A DNA stretch of 21,238 nt from a virus, in the IMG/VR virus record IMGVR_UViG_3300020473_000150, positions 1 to 21,238 of that record, one strand, 5' to 3'. The first letter of the stretch is position 1; every line of letters begins with the position of its first letter. The notes under the pieces are model-generated. The model ran no database searches. It had not been told where the DNA came from and worked only from the letters and a program-made list of their open reading frames with translations. This document shows positions 6,216 to 14,308 of the stretch, piece after piece. A program made the position numbers and the translations under genes.

Positions 6216-8990
6216 CTAGTTGAGAAGGACTGGTAACCCGAAGATCTGACAAGGACCAGAAGAGCATCCCACTGCCATGTAACCAGAGTTAACCACGTAT
6301 GCTCCCATACCACTGTTACACTGGTTAATAATAGCACCTTGTGGTACAAACTCAGCAATAACACCAGTAGGTGCTGATATAAAGGTAGCATGGAAACAGT
6401 TTTGAGATCCAGCCAATACATCTGCCATACTACCAGGCATTTGCTGACCAACTGTGATTCTAACCTGTGCAGGTGGTGCAACTCCTGGGAATGGTAAGTC
6501 AGTAGTAATATCAACAATACAACCCTTAACTAGATTAAACTGGCCTGTTAATGAGGTTGATGTCATATTAAATAATGCAATAAATTCAAATCTACCTGAG
6601 TTTAAGAAGGAAGTAATCCAGTTTGCCTGTTGTATAATCTCACCATCTGCAACCAACTCAATAGCATTACCTTCTATCTTAATATCCTGAGATACAATCT
6701 GTGTTGATTCAATACCAGATAGACTTCCCTTAGCAAACTGTATCTTATACTCACCACCTACAGCAACATCACGATCACCTTCAAATCTAGCAGAAGACTT
6801 CTGCTCAGTATCATCAGTTAATTTACCTGATAGTTGAGGACCAAATGTTGTCCTACCCATGTAGTCTGCATCAGGTGCAAATGGTATCTGCTCTACTGGA
6901 TAGAAACCACCTACATTCTCCTCAACTAACTTTGCCAATCTCTTATCTAACCTACTTAAGGAATATGTTTCTTCCTCTTCTGACTCAGAAGTCTCAGCAG
7001 CAGTAACTGCTGCCTGACTAGCATCAGTAATAGTAGCTGATTGAGACTGACTGATCACATCAGCAGATACTCTTCCCTGTGTAACATTGGTATCAACCTG
7101 TTTTGTTGATCCACCAGTAGTGGTACTATCAGGTGTACTACTATCACCCTCTGACTCTGCCTGTGGTCCTTGAGATACATGTGTATTCCAAGCCCCACCA
7201 ACCTCAAGGTGGAAATTACCGCCAACCTTAAGAGTGAAATCATTATCAATAGTCATGGCATAATTCTTTTGAATATTCTCACACTTATCTTTAGCGACTA
7301 TCTTAGTCTCACAGTTTGGCACATTGGTGTGCCTATTACCAAACTTATCTTCAAAAGTACTTACACCACCAGGACCAGTAACCATCCTCTTCTCTTTATC
7401 TGGTGTAGCATCATCTATAATTCTTGTACCATTCAATGCACTATATGTCTGCATTAAATAAGGATTAACACCTTCAAACATCTTGTCGATATAATTCTTC
7501 TGACTCTCTGTTGAAGTTGTAGGTGTAGCTGCCATATTCAACGTTGAAGATGTACCCTCACCATATAGGCTACCTACATCCTCATATGGTGTGCCTTTAA
7601 TAGCATCATCTAGGTTGTCACATTCCGTGGTACCTATCAGTGGGAACCACGACTTTGATTTCGGTCTCTTTATCTTCCTGTTACAACTCTTCTTAAATAA
7701 TGCTGCAAGAATAGCAAGAAGGATCTGAATTAGACTACCCCAATCTAATGATGTGAAGTCAAACTCAAATATCATTGAGACAGTATCACCTAATGACTTT
7801 GCTGCACCTGCCATACCTTTAGCAGCACTAACAGCAGAGATAACATCACCAGCAACACTCTTAACACGATTCATTGCTTCCTTGATACCAGTCAAGATGC
7901 GATTGCTTAAACCCTTAACAGCAGAGTCAATCTTACCAGCTATACTACTAGTGGCTATCTTATCTACAGCAAGGCTCGCCATTTGGTTGGCAAAGTTTGC
8001 CGTATCACTCAGTGCTCCCTTCACCAGTCCTAACCACATTGGTGTCTTAGCACAGAATAGAGCAAAGATCTGCTCTAGGAATGTCATCAATAGATTAACA
8101 ACTACTATAGGAATAAACTGAGATATAATCTTCACCAACATTCCTACAACCTCAGCGATTAACTTCGCTAACATCTCTTTTAGAGGTGCAAGAATACCTG
8201 ATATACCACCAGCAAGGAAGTTCATTGCAGTACCAAGTTGCTGCCTAACCTTATCTCCTGCTATCTTATTACCAGTGATAACAGATACAAATCCACCAGG
8301 TCCAGAGGACATAGACGCTGCTGTCTCACCTAACTGAGTGAGCATTCTCTTTAAGTCTTTCTCAAATCCAGCACCAGCAGGACCAGCAACACCATCAGCA
8401 ATAGACTGAGCTTGGACAGGTGGTTTAGCAGGGTTACTTACTGGGTTACCAGGTACCGTTACCTCACCAGCATTAAGACCAGCACCTCTTGATTCCTCAA
8501 CTCCACCAGTAGCAGTAGCTGGTGTGTTTGGATGTTTGGGGAATGAGTTACCATCTAACTGCTTCTCCCCCTGCATATTCTCTTTCTGGGGTGTCTTAGT
8601 CTCTAACTTCTTAGCAATCTCTGGATCTGCAATAGTTGTAGCAGCTTCTTTCTTCTCTTGACTAAATCCTCTAAATGCACCTAGTACACAAGGTAACTGT
8701 GCTTCTTCACCATCAAGGAAGAAACCTAATACCCATGCACCGCACTGTAATTCTGTTGTAGTACCTGTTGATTTGGTTTGTGGTTGATCACAAGGTAATA
8801 GCACTGTTGCCCAAGGTAGGACTTCAGTAGGTACTTCCTTTAAATATGCCTGTCCTTCTTGATTACCTGTATACCAACCAAGAATACGCACCTTGACACG
8901 ACCAGTCTGAGAGGGGTCTTCTACGTCCTCGACCTCTCCTACCCACCAAGTGTACCCATCTCTTCCAATGAAATCAGTGCGTGTTGCCAT
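6216..8990 (-). CDS. 5: gp5-like baseplate hub/spike protein without lysozyme domain
   Basis: The product has 924 residues. Residues 10-108 resemble the OB-fold of T4 gp5: WWVGEVEDVEDPSQTGRVKV, then LPWATVL, then GFFLDGEEAQLPCVLGAF, matching the DP..GRV.VR and PVVLG hallmarks. The T4 lysozyme domain that normally follows is absent. In its place are a Pro/Ala-rich linker (110-210), a strongly hydrophobic stretch (about 253-320), a second one (415-432) and basic KRPKSKSWFP (441-450). Residues 540-605 (TGPGGVSTFEDKFGNRH, then FTLKVGGNFHLEVGG) resemble the entry to the beta-helical spike of gp5/VgrG. The C-terminal 300 residues are Ser/Thr-rich, ending in a Gly/Cys-containing region. It presumably forms the central spike with the gp27-like protein. 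A GATAAATA late promoter precedes it. Confidence 0.8.
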   Translation of the reverse strand: MATRTDFIGRDGYTWWVGEVEDVEDPSQTGRVKVRILGWYTGNQEGQAYLKEVPTEVLPWATVLLPCDQPQTKSTGTTTELQCGAWVLGFFLDGEEAQLPCVLGAFRGFSQEKKEAATTIADPEIAKKLETKTPQKENMQGEKQLDGNSFPKHPNTPATATGGVEESRGAGLNAGEVTVPGNPVSNPAKPPVQAQSIADGVAGPAGAGFEKDLKRMLTQLGETAASMSSGPGGFVSVITGNKIAGDKVRQQLGTAMNFLAGGISGILAPLKEMLAKLIAEVVGMLVKIISQFIPIVVVNLLMTFLEQIFALFCAKTPMWLGLVKGALSDTANFANQMASLAVDKIATSSIAGKIDSAVKGLSNRILTGIKEAMNRVKSVAGDVISAVSAAKGMAGAAKSLGDTVSMIFEFDFTSLDWGSLIQILLAILAALFKKSCNRKIKRPKSKSWFPLIGTTECDNLDDAIKGTPYEDVGSLYGEGTSSTLNMAATPTTSTESQKNYIDKMFEGVNPYLMQTYSALNGTRIIDDATPDKEKRMVTGPGGVSTFEDKFGNRHTNVPNCETKIVAKDKCENIQKNYAMTIDNDFTLKVGGNFHLEVGGAWNTHVSQGPQAESEGDSSTPDSTTTGGSTKQVDTNVTQGRVSADVISQSQSATITDASQAAVTAAETSESEEEETYSLSRLDKRLAKLVEENVGGFYPVEQIPFAPDADYMGRTTFGPQLSGKLTDDTEQKSSARFEGDRDVAVGGEYKIQFAKGSLSGIESTQIVSQDIKIEGNAIELVADGEIIQQANWITSFLNSGRFEFIALFNMTSTSLTGQFNLVKGCIVDITTDLPFPGVAPPAQVRITVGQQMPGSMADVLAGSQNCFHATFISAPTGVIAEFVPQGAIINQCNSGMGAYVVNSGYMAVGCSSGPCQIFGLPVLLN

Positions 8991-9005
8991 CGTATTACTT
9001 TTCTT

Positions 9006-9464
9006 TTATTTATCAAGTCTCTTAAAACAAAATTCTCCTTCCGACTCTTCTTTACCCCATCGGAAAGCATTTGTCTCTAAATCATACCCAGTATCTATAG
9101 CACGATACTCTGTGCCATTGAATCTTATCTTGGAGACCATCCTCGTATTACCTTGGATGCATTCTCCGTCAGTATTCCCATTCCACCAAACTCCATCCCA
9201 GTGCCAAACGAAAGGACAGGAAGGAGTATTAGTGATAAGATTAGTAGTTTTAGTATAGACGATGTTTTCATCCATCCTTGCCCAATCATATTGGATATAG
9301 TTGTAAGGATCATCCTCACCCTTATACTTATACCATGACTTCGCTAATATTATACCATAACTAGGTTCAGTTAATCGTATATCAATCTGAGGCCATTGTG
9401 AGGGATTAGAATATGCCTGATCCCTATTCCTATAGTGACCTACTACTTCATTAAACAACATCAA
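9006..9464 (-). CDS. cpeT: CpeT/CpcT-family bilin lyase homologue
   Basis: The product has 152 residues, shorter than cellular CpeT (about 200). The N-terminus GHYRNRDQAYSNPSQWPQID (9-28) matches the family's opening (G.F.N..QA..NP..). The C-terminus has DTGYD (124-128), then RWGKEESEGEFCFKR (135-149), matching the family's closing WG...GPF.F. In between is WHWDGVWWNGNTDGECIQG, covering the conserved Gly-x-Cys area (Cys102). CpeT/CpcT proteins attach or carry phycobilins for phycobiliproteins. Cyanophages often carry cpeT, presumed to maintain light harvesting during infection. It overlaps the oxygenase gene by 14 bases. The reduced middle part makes lyase activity uncertain; a chaperone or bilin-binding role is possible. 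Confidence 0.8.
   Translation of the reverse strand: MMLFNEVVGHYRNRDQAYSNPSQWPQIDIRLTEPSYGIILAKSWYKYKGEDDPYNYIQYDWARMDENIVYTKTTNLITNTPSCPFVWHWDGVWWNGNTDGECIQGNTRMVSKIRFNGTEYRAIDTGYDLETNAFRWGKEESEGEFCFKRLDK
9007..9014 (-). promoter_or_regulatory. Late promoter for gp5 (GATAAATA)
   Basis: The minus strand reads GATAAATA, fitting the T4-type late motif NATAAATA. It overlaps the stop codon of cpeT and lies 17 bases before the gp5 ATG at 8990, with predicted start near 9001 and a leader of about 11 bases. It gives gp5 its own late transcript apart from the metabolic genes upstream. Confidence 0.65.
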
Positions 9465-10095
9465 TATCTTTCCATCTTTGGGGATCTATTATAGCAAATT
9501 CGTTATTACTCTTAACATGAGATGCAGTAACTATTATATCATATGATATAGAATATCGGGGAGTATTACCATAGTATGTTTCAACTTCATGCTCTATATG
9601 TGATGGGAATATGAATATTCTATCCTCTTCAGGTATGTAATGAGTATCACCATAACTGAGGTCATTCAACTCTTCCACATGTATAGGTAACCTATGACTA
9701 TTAGGTGAATAGAATTTAAGTCTACCACCAGTTAATGAGTTACCTGTCTTAGGATAATATACTACTGATAATACTGAGTTAGGATGAGTATGTCTATTGA
9801 TCTTACCACCCTTCTGTATAACCACAGGCCATGCCTTTGATGCATATATCTTAATCTTATCTAAGTCAACATTAAAATGCTTAAGATATTCCCTACAATG
9901 GGATGCTACCTTACCATTTAACCAGGTAAATCTATCATCATCAAACATCAAATAGTCACCATAGTTATCACCAGAGTAACTATTATTTTCAGAAACAATC
10001 CCTCCGAGATACTCAAGCATTTGTCGCTTAGTATCTTCAGAGGGCATTAAATCTTCATGATATATTGTGGTTGGAAACCATAAATCAATCGTCAT
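9451..10095 (-). CDS. 2-oxoglutarate/Fe(II)-dependent oxygenase
   Basis: The 214-residue product fits the small double-stranded beta-helix oxygenases that are abundant in cyanophages. It opens with LWFPTTIYHED, the usual start of this subfamily. The core shows HTHPNSVLSVVYY (102-114) with candidate iron ligands His102/His104, then FPSHIEHEVETYYG (163-176) with His166/His169, then RYSISYDI (180-187) with Arg180 as likely 2-oxoglutarate anchor. The substrate is unknown; proposals for relatives include hydroxylation of proteins or nucleobases. It overlaps cp12 upstream by 11 bases and cpeT downstream by 14, so the three genes are translationally linked. Family assignment is firm, substrate is not. 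Confidence 0.85.
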   Translation of the reverse strand: MTIDLWFPTTIYHEDLMPSEDTKRQMLEYLGGIVSENNSYSGDNYGDYLMFDDDRFTWLNGKVASHCREYLKHFNVDLDKIKIYASKAWPVVIQKGGKINRHTHPNSVLSVVYYPKTGNSLTGGRLKFYSPNSHRLPIHVEELNDLSYGDTHYIPEEDRIFIFPSHIEHEVETYYGNTPRYSISYDIIVTASHVKSNNEFAIIDPQRWKDIDVV

Positions 10096-10312
10096 ATACT
10101 AAACATTCTGGCTCATCTGGATTCTGATCGCAGAATAATTCTAGACAGTTTGGATCATGATGATCTCCTGCCTCAATCTCTGCCTTATGGTGGTCAGCAT
10201 ACTCTATAAGGTCGTGTAACTCTTCTTTAAAATGACGACGTGCAGCAGGGCTGACAGTCGGATCATCTACCAACTCCTTATCATGCTGAATGTGCTGTTC
10301 TATGGTTTGCAT
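10085..10312 (-). CDS. cp12: CP12, Calvin-cycle inhibitor protein
   Basis: I read a 75-residue protein starting MQTIEQHIQH. Its C-terminus, CLELFCDQNPDEPECLVYDD, is the CP12 signature: a Cys pair spaced by eight residues (Cys61, Cys70) around CD.NP..PEC and a final VYDD. CP12 bridges GAPDH and phosphoribulokinase into an inactive complex, shutting the Calvin cycle; the C-terminal module binds GAPDH. The N-terminal half has no Cys, and the AWD-VEEL motif of cellular CP12 is replaced by HFKEELHDLIEYADHH. An ATG at 10324 gives four extra residues, but GGAAAG lies 5 bases before ATG 10312, and the CTAAATA motif is 25 bases upstream of it, so 10312 is preferred. Known cyanophage metabolic gene, expected to act with TalC. 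Confidence 0.9.
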   Translation of the reverse strand: MQTIEQHIQHDKELVDDPTVSPAARRHFKEELHDLIEYADHHKAEIEAGDHHDPNCLELFCDQNPDEPECLVYDD

Positions 10313-10336
10313 TTTACTTTCCATAAGCTGTATAGT

Positions 10337-10343
10337 TATTTAG
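10337..10343 (-). promoter_or_regulatory. Candidate late promoter, CTAAATA, before cp12
   Basis: The minus strand reads CTAAATA between the hub gene and cp12, 25 bases before ATG 10312. A TATACA follows two bases later and could act as a -10 box, but the -35 region at 17 bases (GTGATT) is poor. Spacing agrees with the CTAAATA copies at 458 and 17569. Confidence 0.4.
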
Positions 10344-10353
10344 GCTAGTTAAA

Positions 10354-11862
10354 TCACTTTTTAGGTTTTGAATCCCTAATAAGGAATAGTTTTGTAGTTA
10401 TACCAGTCCTTCTGTATACGTGGGTTAGTGCAGCGATAAGATACTTACCACTGAAATCCCTATCCTGTTGTACATTCTCACCATCTTCTTGTGATGCTGG
10501 TATCACTACTTTCACAATACCACCTGCTGCAAGAGATGTATTTCCTGGTACTACTATGTTTAACTTGATTGCCTTAAGTAAATTATACCTCGCTGCTGCA
10601 TATTGTGCAACTGCCATAGCATCTACGTCAGGGTTTGTTCCGTTATTCGGATTTCCAGTACTAGTCTGATTCTTAATTCCAGGTAATGCTCTGATCTTCA
10701 TCCTAGTTGGTTGTGACTTCTCTAGGTCAAAGAATTGTGGCACTGCAAATGGTGGTGCTTTCTCTAGAGTGTCTGCCTTAGCAAATACATGTTTGAAATT
10801 CAATATTCTCATCTCGTTTATAGTACCACCTGGTGCTGTGCCCATTCCAGTACCACTATCTGCTGTTACATTGGTGGCTTCTTCCTCCTCTGCTTCCTCT
10901 TTACTACCTGAAGGTGGTGCAAAACTATCCTTCTGAGATGGTAATGATATACCTATCGCAGCAGTTTTATAGGTACCCAACCTCATGTTAGCTAAGTGAT
11001 TTGCTTTATCAGGATAAGTAAGTGACTCAATAGCATACATTGGATTTACACCTGTCTGTGCCTGTTGCACATACCTATATGTGTAAACACCATTCTGTTC
11101 ACCCTCACCCTTAGCAAGACTATCAATAGATCTGAAATTAAACCCATTCCTATTCTCCCAGAATAAGAATCCAGACTGCTTCTTATCTGCTTTACTCTCT
11201 GATAATCTAGTTACCTTGTCGGATACGAATGCTATGGCATCACTAGGTTTCCAACTACAAGACACAAAGGTAATAGGAGAATGATTCTCAAAATTATCCG
11301 ATCTTATTTTCTTACCACCCTTACACTTAAGCCACTTCTCACATATAAGTTTAGGTATACAATCAGCTTGAAGAGTGCCTTCACCTGGTCCAAATGCTTT
11401 AAATACCTTATTACCTTCATCGTGATACATCTCTGGAGATATACAATGTAGGATATACATTTGTCCTCTCTCAGTCTTTGATATACTACCAATCTTATAA
11501 ACCACCATAGTAGTATCCAATGCTTCCTTATTGATAGCAGTAGCAGTGGTCATCTTTATTCTGACCTTCTCACCACCCTTGAGCTTACGATTAAAGTCAA
11601 CACTGTCTAAAATACTAATATCACACCTAAGAAAAGAAGACTCTATAGACTCGTGATAAGAAAATTGTAATATTAACTCTGTTATATCAAAGGTATCACC
11701 ATCACTACCTTCCGCATCACCTTTTACTTCAGTAAGCTGTAACTTATCAATCTTAAATTCTCTGGGAGAATCTCCTGCTTGTATAGATCCCGATGGTGTG
11801 ACACCATATGAAATCTTTGACCATGCATCTGTTACATCATTAATTAACTCTAAAAATGGCAT
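10354..11862 (-). CDS. Baseplate hub protein, gp27/gpD-like
   Basis: The 502-residue product opens with a segment typical of tail hub proteins of the gp27/late-control-D fold: DITELILQFSYHESIESSFL (about 58-77), then CDISILDSVDF, then KGGEKVRIKM, the pattern of a beta-barrel forming the hub ring. An Ala/Glu-rich linker with EEAEEEEA lies around residue 325. The C-terminal part contains NIVVPGNTSLAAGGIVKVVIP, which resembles the second barrel of that fold. It would trimerise, bind the gp5-like spike and support the tube platform. The ATG lies 1 base after the tape-measure-like gene's stop. Synteny with gp5 and gp26/gp51, as in the T4 hub cluster, supports the call. Sequence resemblance to T4 gp27 itself is distant. 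Confidence 0.65.
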   Translation of the reverse strand: MPFLELINDVTDAWSKISYGVTPSGSIQAGDSPREFKIDKLQLTEVKGDAEGSDGDTFDITELILQFSYHESIESSFLRCDISILDSVDFNRKLKGGEKVRIKMTTATAINKEALDTTMVVYKIGSISKTERGQMYILHCISPEMYHDEGNKVFKAFGPGEGTLQADCIPKLICEKWLKCKGGKKIRSDNFENHSPITFVSCSWKPSDAIAFVSDKVTRLSESKADKKQSGFLFWENRNGFNFRSIDSLAKGEGEQNGVYTYRYVQQAQTGVNPMYAIESLTYPDKANHLANMRLGTYKTAAIGISLPSQKDSFAPPSGSKEEAEEEEATNVTADSGTGMGTAPGGTINEMRILNFKHVFAKADTLEKAPPFAVPQFFDLEKSQPTRMKIRALPGIKNQTSTGNPNNGTNPDVDAMAVAQYAAARYNLLKAIKLNIVVPGNTSLAAGGIVKVVIPASQEDGENVQQDRDFSGKYLIAALTHVYRRTGITTKLFLIRDSKPKK

Positions 11863-11863
11863 C

Positions 11864-14305
11864 TTACATAAACTCCACAGGATCTGTCAAAAACTCAGCA
11901 ATCAAACCATACTTAGGTTTTAGATACTTATCAGCATCCATATGGTCAGATCCTGGAATAAGGATAGGAACATCATCAACTGCACTGGATCCTATTGGTA
12001 GACCTCCTCCAGATGCAGCATTGATATTTACAAGACCTTGCGATTCCTCAATTGACTTTTGTAATTTCTTACGTCTTTCTTCTTGTGCTTTCTGTTTAGC
12101 ATTATCTATGATCTCACCTGTCTTCTTCATTATACCAGAAGCCTGATACATTGAATGACCTTGCTTATCAAAGTCAAAGAATCCACCAGTTGCTTGGTCA
12201 GCAGCACCTGCCAACCACCTCATAATACCCTTTGGTTTACCCTCCTCATCCTTTGCAGTAACTATATTCTTTGCTTTATTACCAAGCCACTTCGCTAACC
12301 TTACTTGAGGTGTCTTATTAAGAGTATCCTTCAACCAAGAACCCATTCCCTTCTTTCTCTTAGGTTTAATTATTTCACCACCAGCTTTATAAGGTCTAAG
12401 TCTTTGATCAAATGCTGTTGGTAGAGAGTAACCTTGTCTCTTAGCTTGACCCATTCTCCTTGCAGTGAGACCCTTATCAGTTTTAGTTGCAGGAGTATCA
12501 AAAGGTACCACAAATGCTTTACCACCTGCCTTTCTACCAACCCACTCTTTACCGTGACCAATGAATGATGTTCTCTTACCATCTAATGATACAGGATATC
12601 CTGACTGAGGTCCATTAATCCAACCACCTTTTGCAAAACCAAATGGATCTGGTTCACTTCCATCAGATATCGGATAACCACCTGTCTCTCTATTATCCTC
12701 CAGCACTTTTATCTGATTATTAATACTCTCAAGCTCCCATTTCTCCATTCCTGGATGCTTTCTTGCTTCCAGCATCTGAATCTTACGGTCAACAACATCA
12801 TCATTGGACATGTTACCTGAAGTAACCTCACCCTTCTGAACTGTAGCATTCTCTTTTGTTACTGTAGTCTTAACACCATCATCACCACCACCAGGTTTTA
12901 CTTCTGCACCTGTATCCTTACCTTTATCACCAAGGAATAGTTTCATCACAGCAGTTAATGCTTTGATACCTAAGAATAGAGGTGCAAACATCACCTGCAA
13001 TCCCACACTTATTATCTTACCTATCAATGGCATATGTGGTTCTACAACCTCAAGTATACCACTCATGAATGCTCCCAATGTCTTAAAGAAGTCTTCAAGT
13101 GGATCTTTAATAGCTGACAATACAGTATTAAATATCTTACTGATCTCTCCAAAGAAGTCCTTAACAGGTCCGATGATTGGATCTAGCATAGGACCTATTG
13201 CTTTACCAACAGCACCACCTGCCATGGTACCAATCATACCACCAACAGCACCCATACCTGGAATACCAGACATCTCACCTAGTTTAGCACCAAGCATCTG
13301 ACCGCCAGCAGCACCAGCTCCAGCACCAATTATTTCTCCCTCAGTACCTCCAGCAGCAGCGACTGTTCCAGCAGCAACTGCACCAGCACCTAATCCAGTA
13401 GCAATCTTACCAAACTTACTAGAAAAGAAATTACCTTTCTTACCTCCTATCTTCTTAAGTTGGAACTGCCTGAGCTTTGCATCCTTACCCTGTGCCCCAA
13501 ACAGATTCTTAAGACCATTAGTTAAACCTCCTATTACCTTACCAGCAGTGTCTAGTAATAGTTTAGGATTCTTAAGGAATACCAGACCTGCGAATAACGG
13601 TACAGCACCCAGTAGAAACTGGACTACACCAAATAAACCTTTAAGACTTAAGGGATTCTCTAGAAAATTAATAATACCATCAAGTGCCATCCCTCCTAGG
13701 AATGAAACAACATTGAATACAAACTTACCAATAGATGATAATATCTGAATAAGTTTCTGCACCTTCTTTGGATTATTACCTATCCACATAAGGACTGGTA
13801 TTGCTATTAACTTACCTAACCAGCTGAATAACCCCAACAAACTACTGAATAGTGCTGATCCTGTACTCTTTGCACCTTCTACTACCTTCTGACCAAATGG
13901 TTTTGGTTTAGTCTTCTCTGCTTCCTCCTCATCCTTATTTCTCTTATCTAACTTCCTCTGCTTCTCTGTTGCTTTATCCTTCTTGGTCTTAGATATTTTC
14001 TCTACTTTCTTAGTCTTCTCTTCTTGTTTAAGTAGAGCAGATTTATCCTTTATACCCTGTCTAATACTACCTTTCCATGCTTCCAACATAAACTGTGTGT
14101 TGATAGCAATGCTGTTAAGAGTACGTCCTAAAGCATTAAGACCCATCATGACAGAAGTCATTCCCCTTTGAATGCTCTTCTCAGTCTTAGGTAATCTTGC
14201 AGCAGCAGTTAACGGTGTATAAGAATTCTGTTTACCTTCGATCCCTTTATAAGAGATCATCTTATACAACGCTGCTTTCTGTACTTTAGCTTTTACTTCT
14301 GCCAT
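11864..14305 (-). CDS. Tape-measure-like tail protein (second of tandem pair)
   Basis: The product has 813 residues. A highly charged Lys/Glu coiled-coil-like segment (80-135) precedes hydrophobic helices (150-245). Then come Gly/Ala-rich hydrophobic stretches (300-372, with GAGAVAAGTVAAAGG) and an amphipathic region (380-460). The C-terminal third is basic and carries FAKGGWINGPQSGYPVSLDG, RKAGGKAFVVPF and YKAGGEI, the GG-type motifs often found at the C-terminus of tape measure proteins. It shares this layout with the gene immediately upstream. Tape measures fill the tail tube, set its length and help DNA entry; T4 gp29 has this job. The gene starts 3 bases after its neighbour. The assignment rests on composition, motifs and position, not on alignment to gp29. 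Confidence 0.6.
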   Translation of the reverse strand: MAEVKAKVQKAALYKMISYKGIEGKQNSYTPLTAAARLPKTEKSIQRGMTSVMMGLNALGRTLNSIAINTQFMLEAWKGSIRQGIKDKSALLKQEEKTKKVEKISKTKKDKATEKQRKLDKRNKDEEEAEKTKPKPFGQKVVEGAKSTGSALFSSLLGLFSWLGKLIAIPVLMWIGNNPKKVQKLIQILSSIGKFVFNVVSFLGGMALDGIINFLENPLSLKGLFGVVQFLLGAVPLFAGLVFLKNPKLLLDTAGKVIGGLTNGLKNLFGAQGKDAKLRQFQLKKIGGKKGNFFSSKFGKIATGLGAGAVAAGTVAAAGGTEGEIIGAGAGAAGGQMLGAKLGEMSGIPGMGAVGGMIGTMAGGAVGKAIGPMLDPIIGPVKDFFGEISKIFNTVLSAIKDPLEDFFKTLGAFMSGILEVVEPHMPLIGKIISVGLQVMFAPLFLGIKALTAVMKLFLGDKGKDTGAEVKPGGGDDGVKTTVTKENATVQKGEVTSGNMSNDDVVDRKIQMLEARKHPGMEKWELESINNQIKVLEDNRETGGYPISDGSEPDPFGFAKGGWINGPQSGYPVSLDGKRTSFIGHGKEWVGRKAGGKAFVVPFDTPATKTDKGLTARRMGQAKRQGYSLPTAFDQRLRPYKAGGEIIKPKRKKGMGSWLKDTLNKTPQVRLAKWLGNKAKNIVTAKDEEGKPKGIMRWLAGAADQATGGFFDFDKQGHSMYQASGIMKKTGEIIDNAKQKAQEERRKKLQKSIEESQGLVNINAASGGGLPIGSSAVDDVPILIPGSDHMDADKYLKPKYGLIAEFLTDPVEFM

Positions 14306-14308
14306 TTA

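Noticed and set aside
6194-6517. Minus-strand open frame of 107 codons at the gp5 end
   Set aside because: Leu-rich translation of the gp5 C-terminus in another frame. It crosses the promoter region and has no ribosome-binding site.
7753-8121. Plus-strand open frame of 122 codons inside gp5
   Set aside because: It is antisense to the hydrophobic part of gp5, whose codon pattern keeps the opposite strand open. It has no promoter or ribosome-binding site and no recognisable protein features.
12963-13301. Plus-strand open frame of 112 codons inside the second tape-measure-like gene
   Set aside because: A Pro/Ile/Ala-rich shadow of Gly/Ala/Ile-rich coding on the other strand. No initiation signals.
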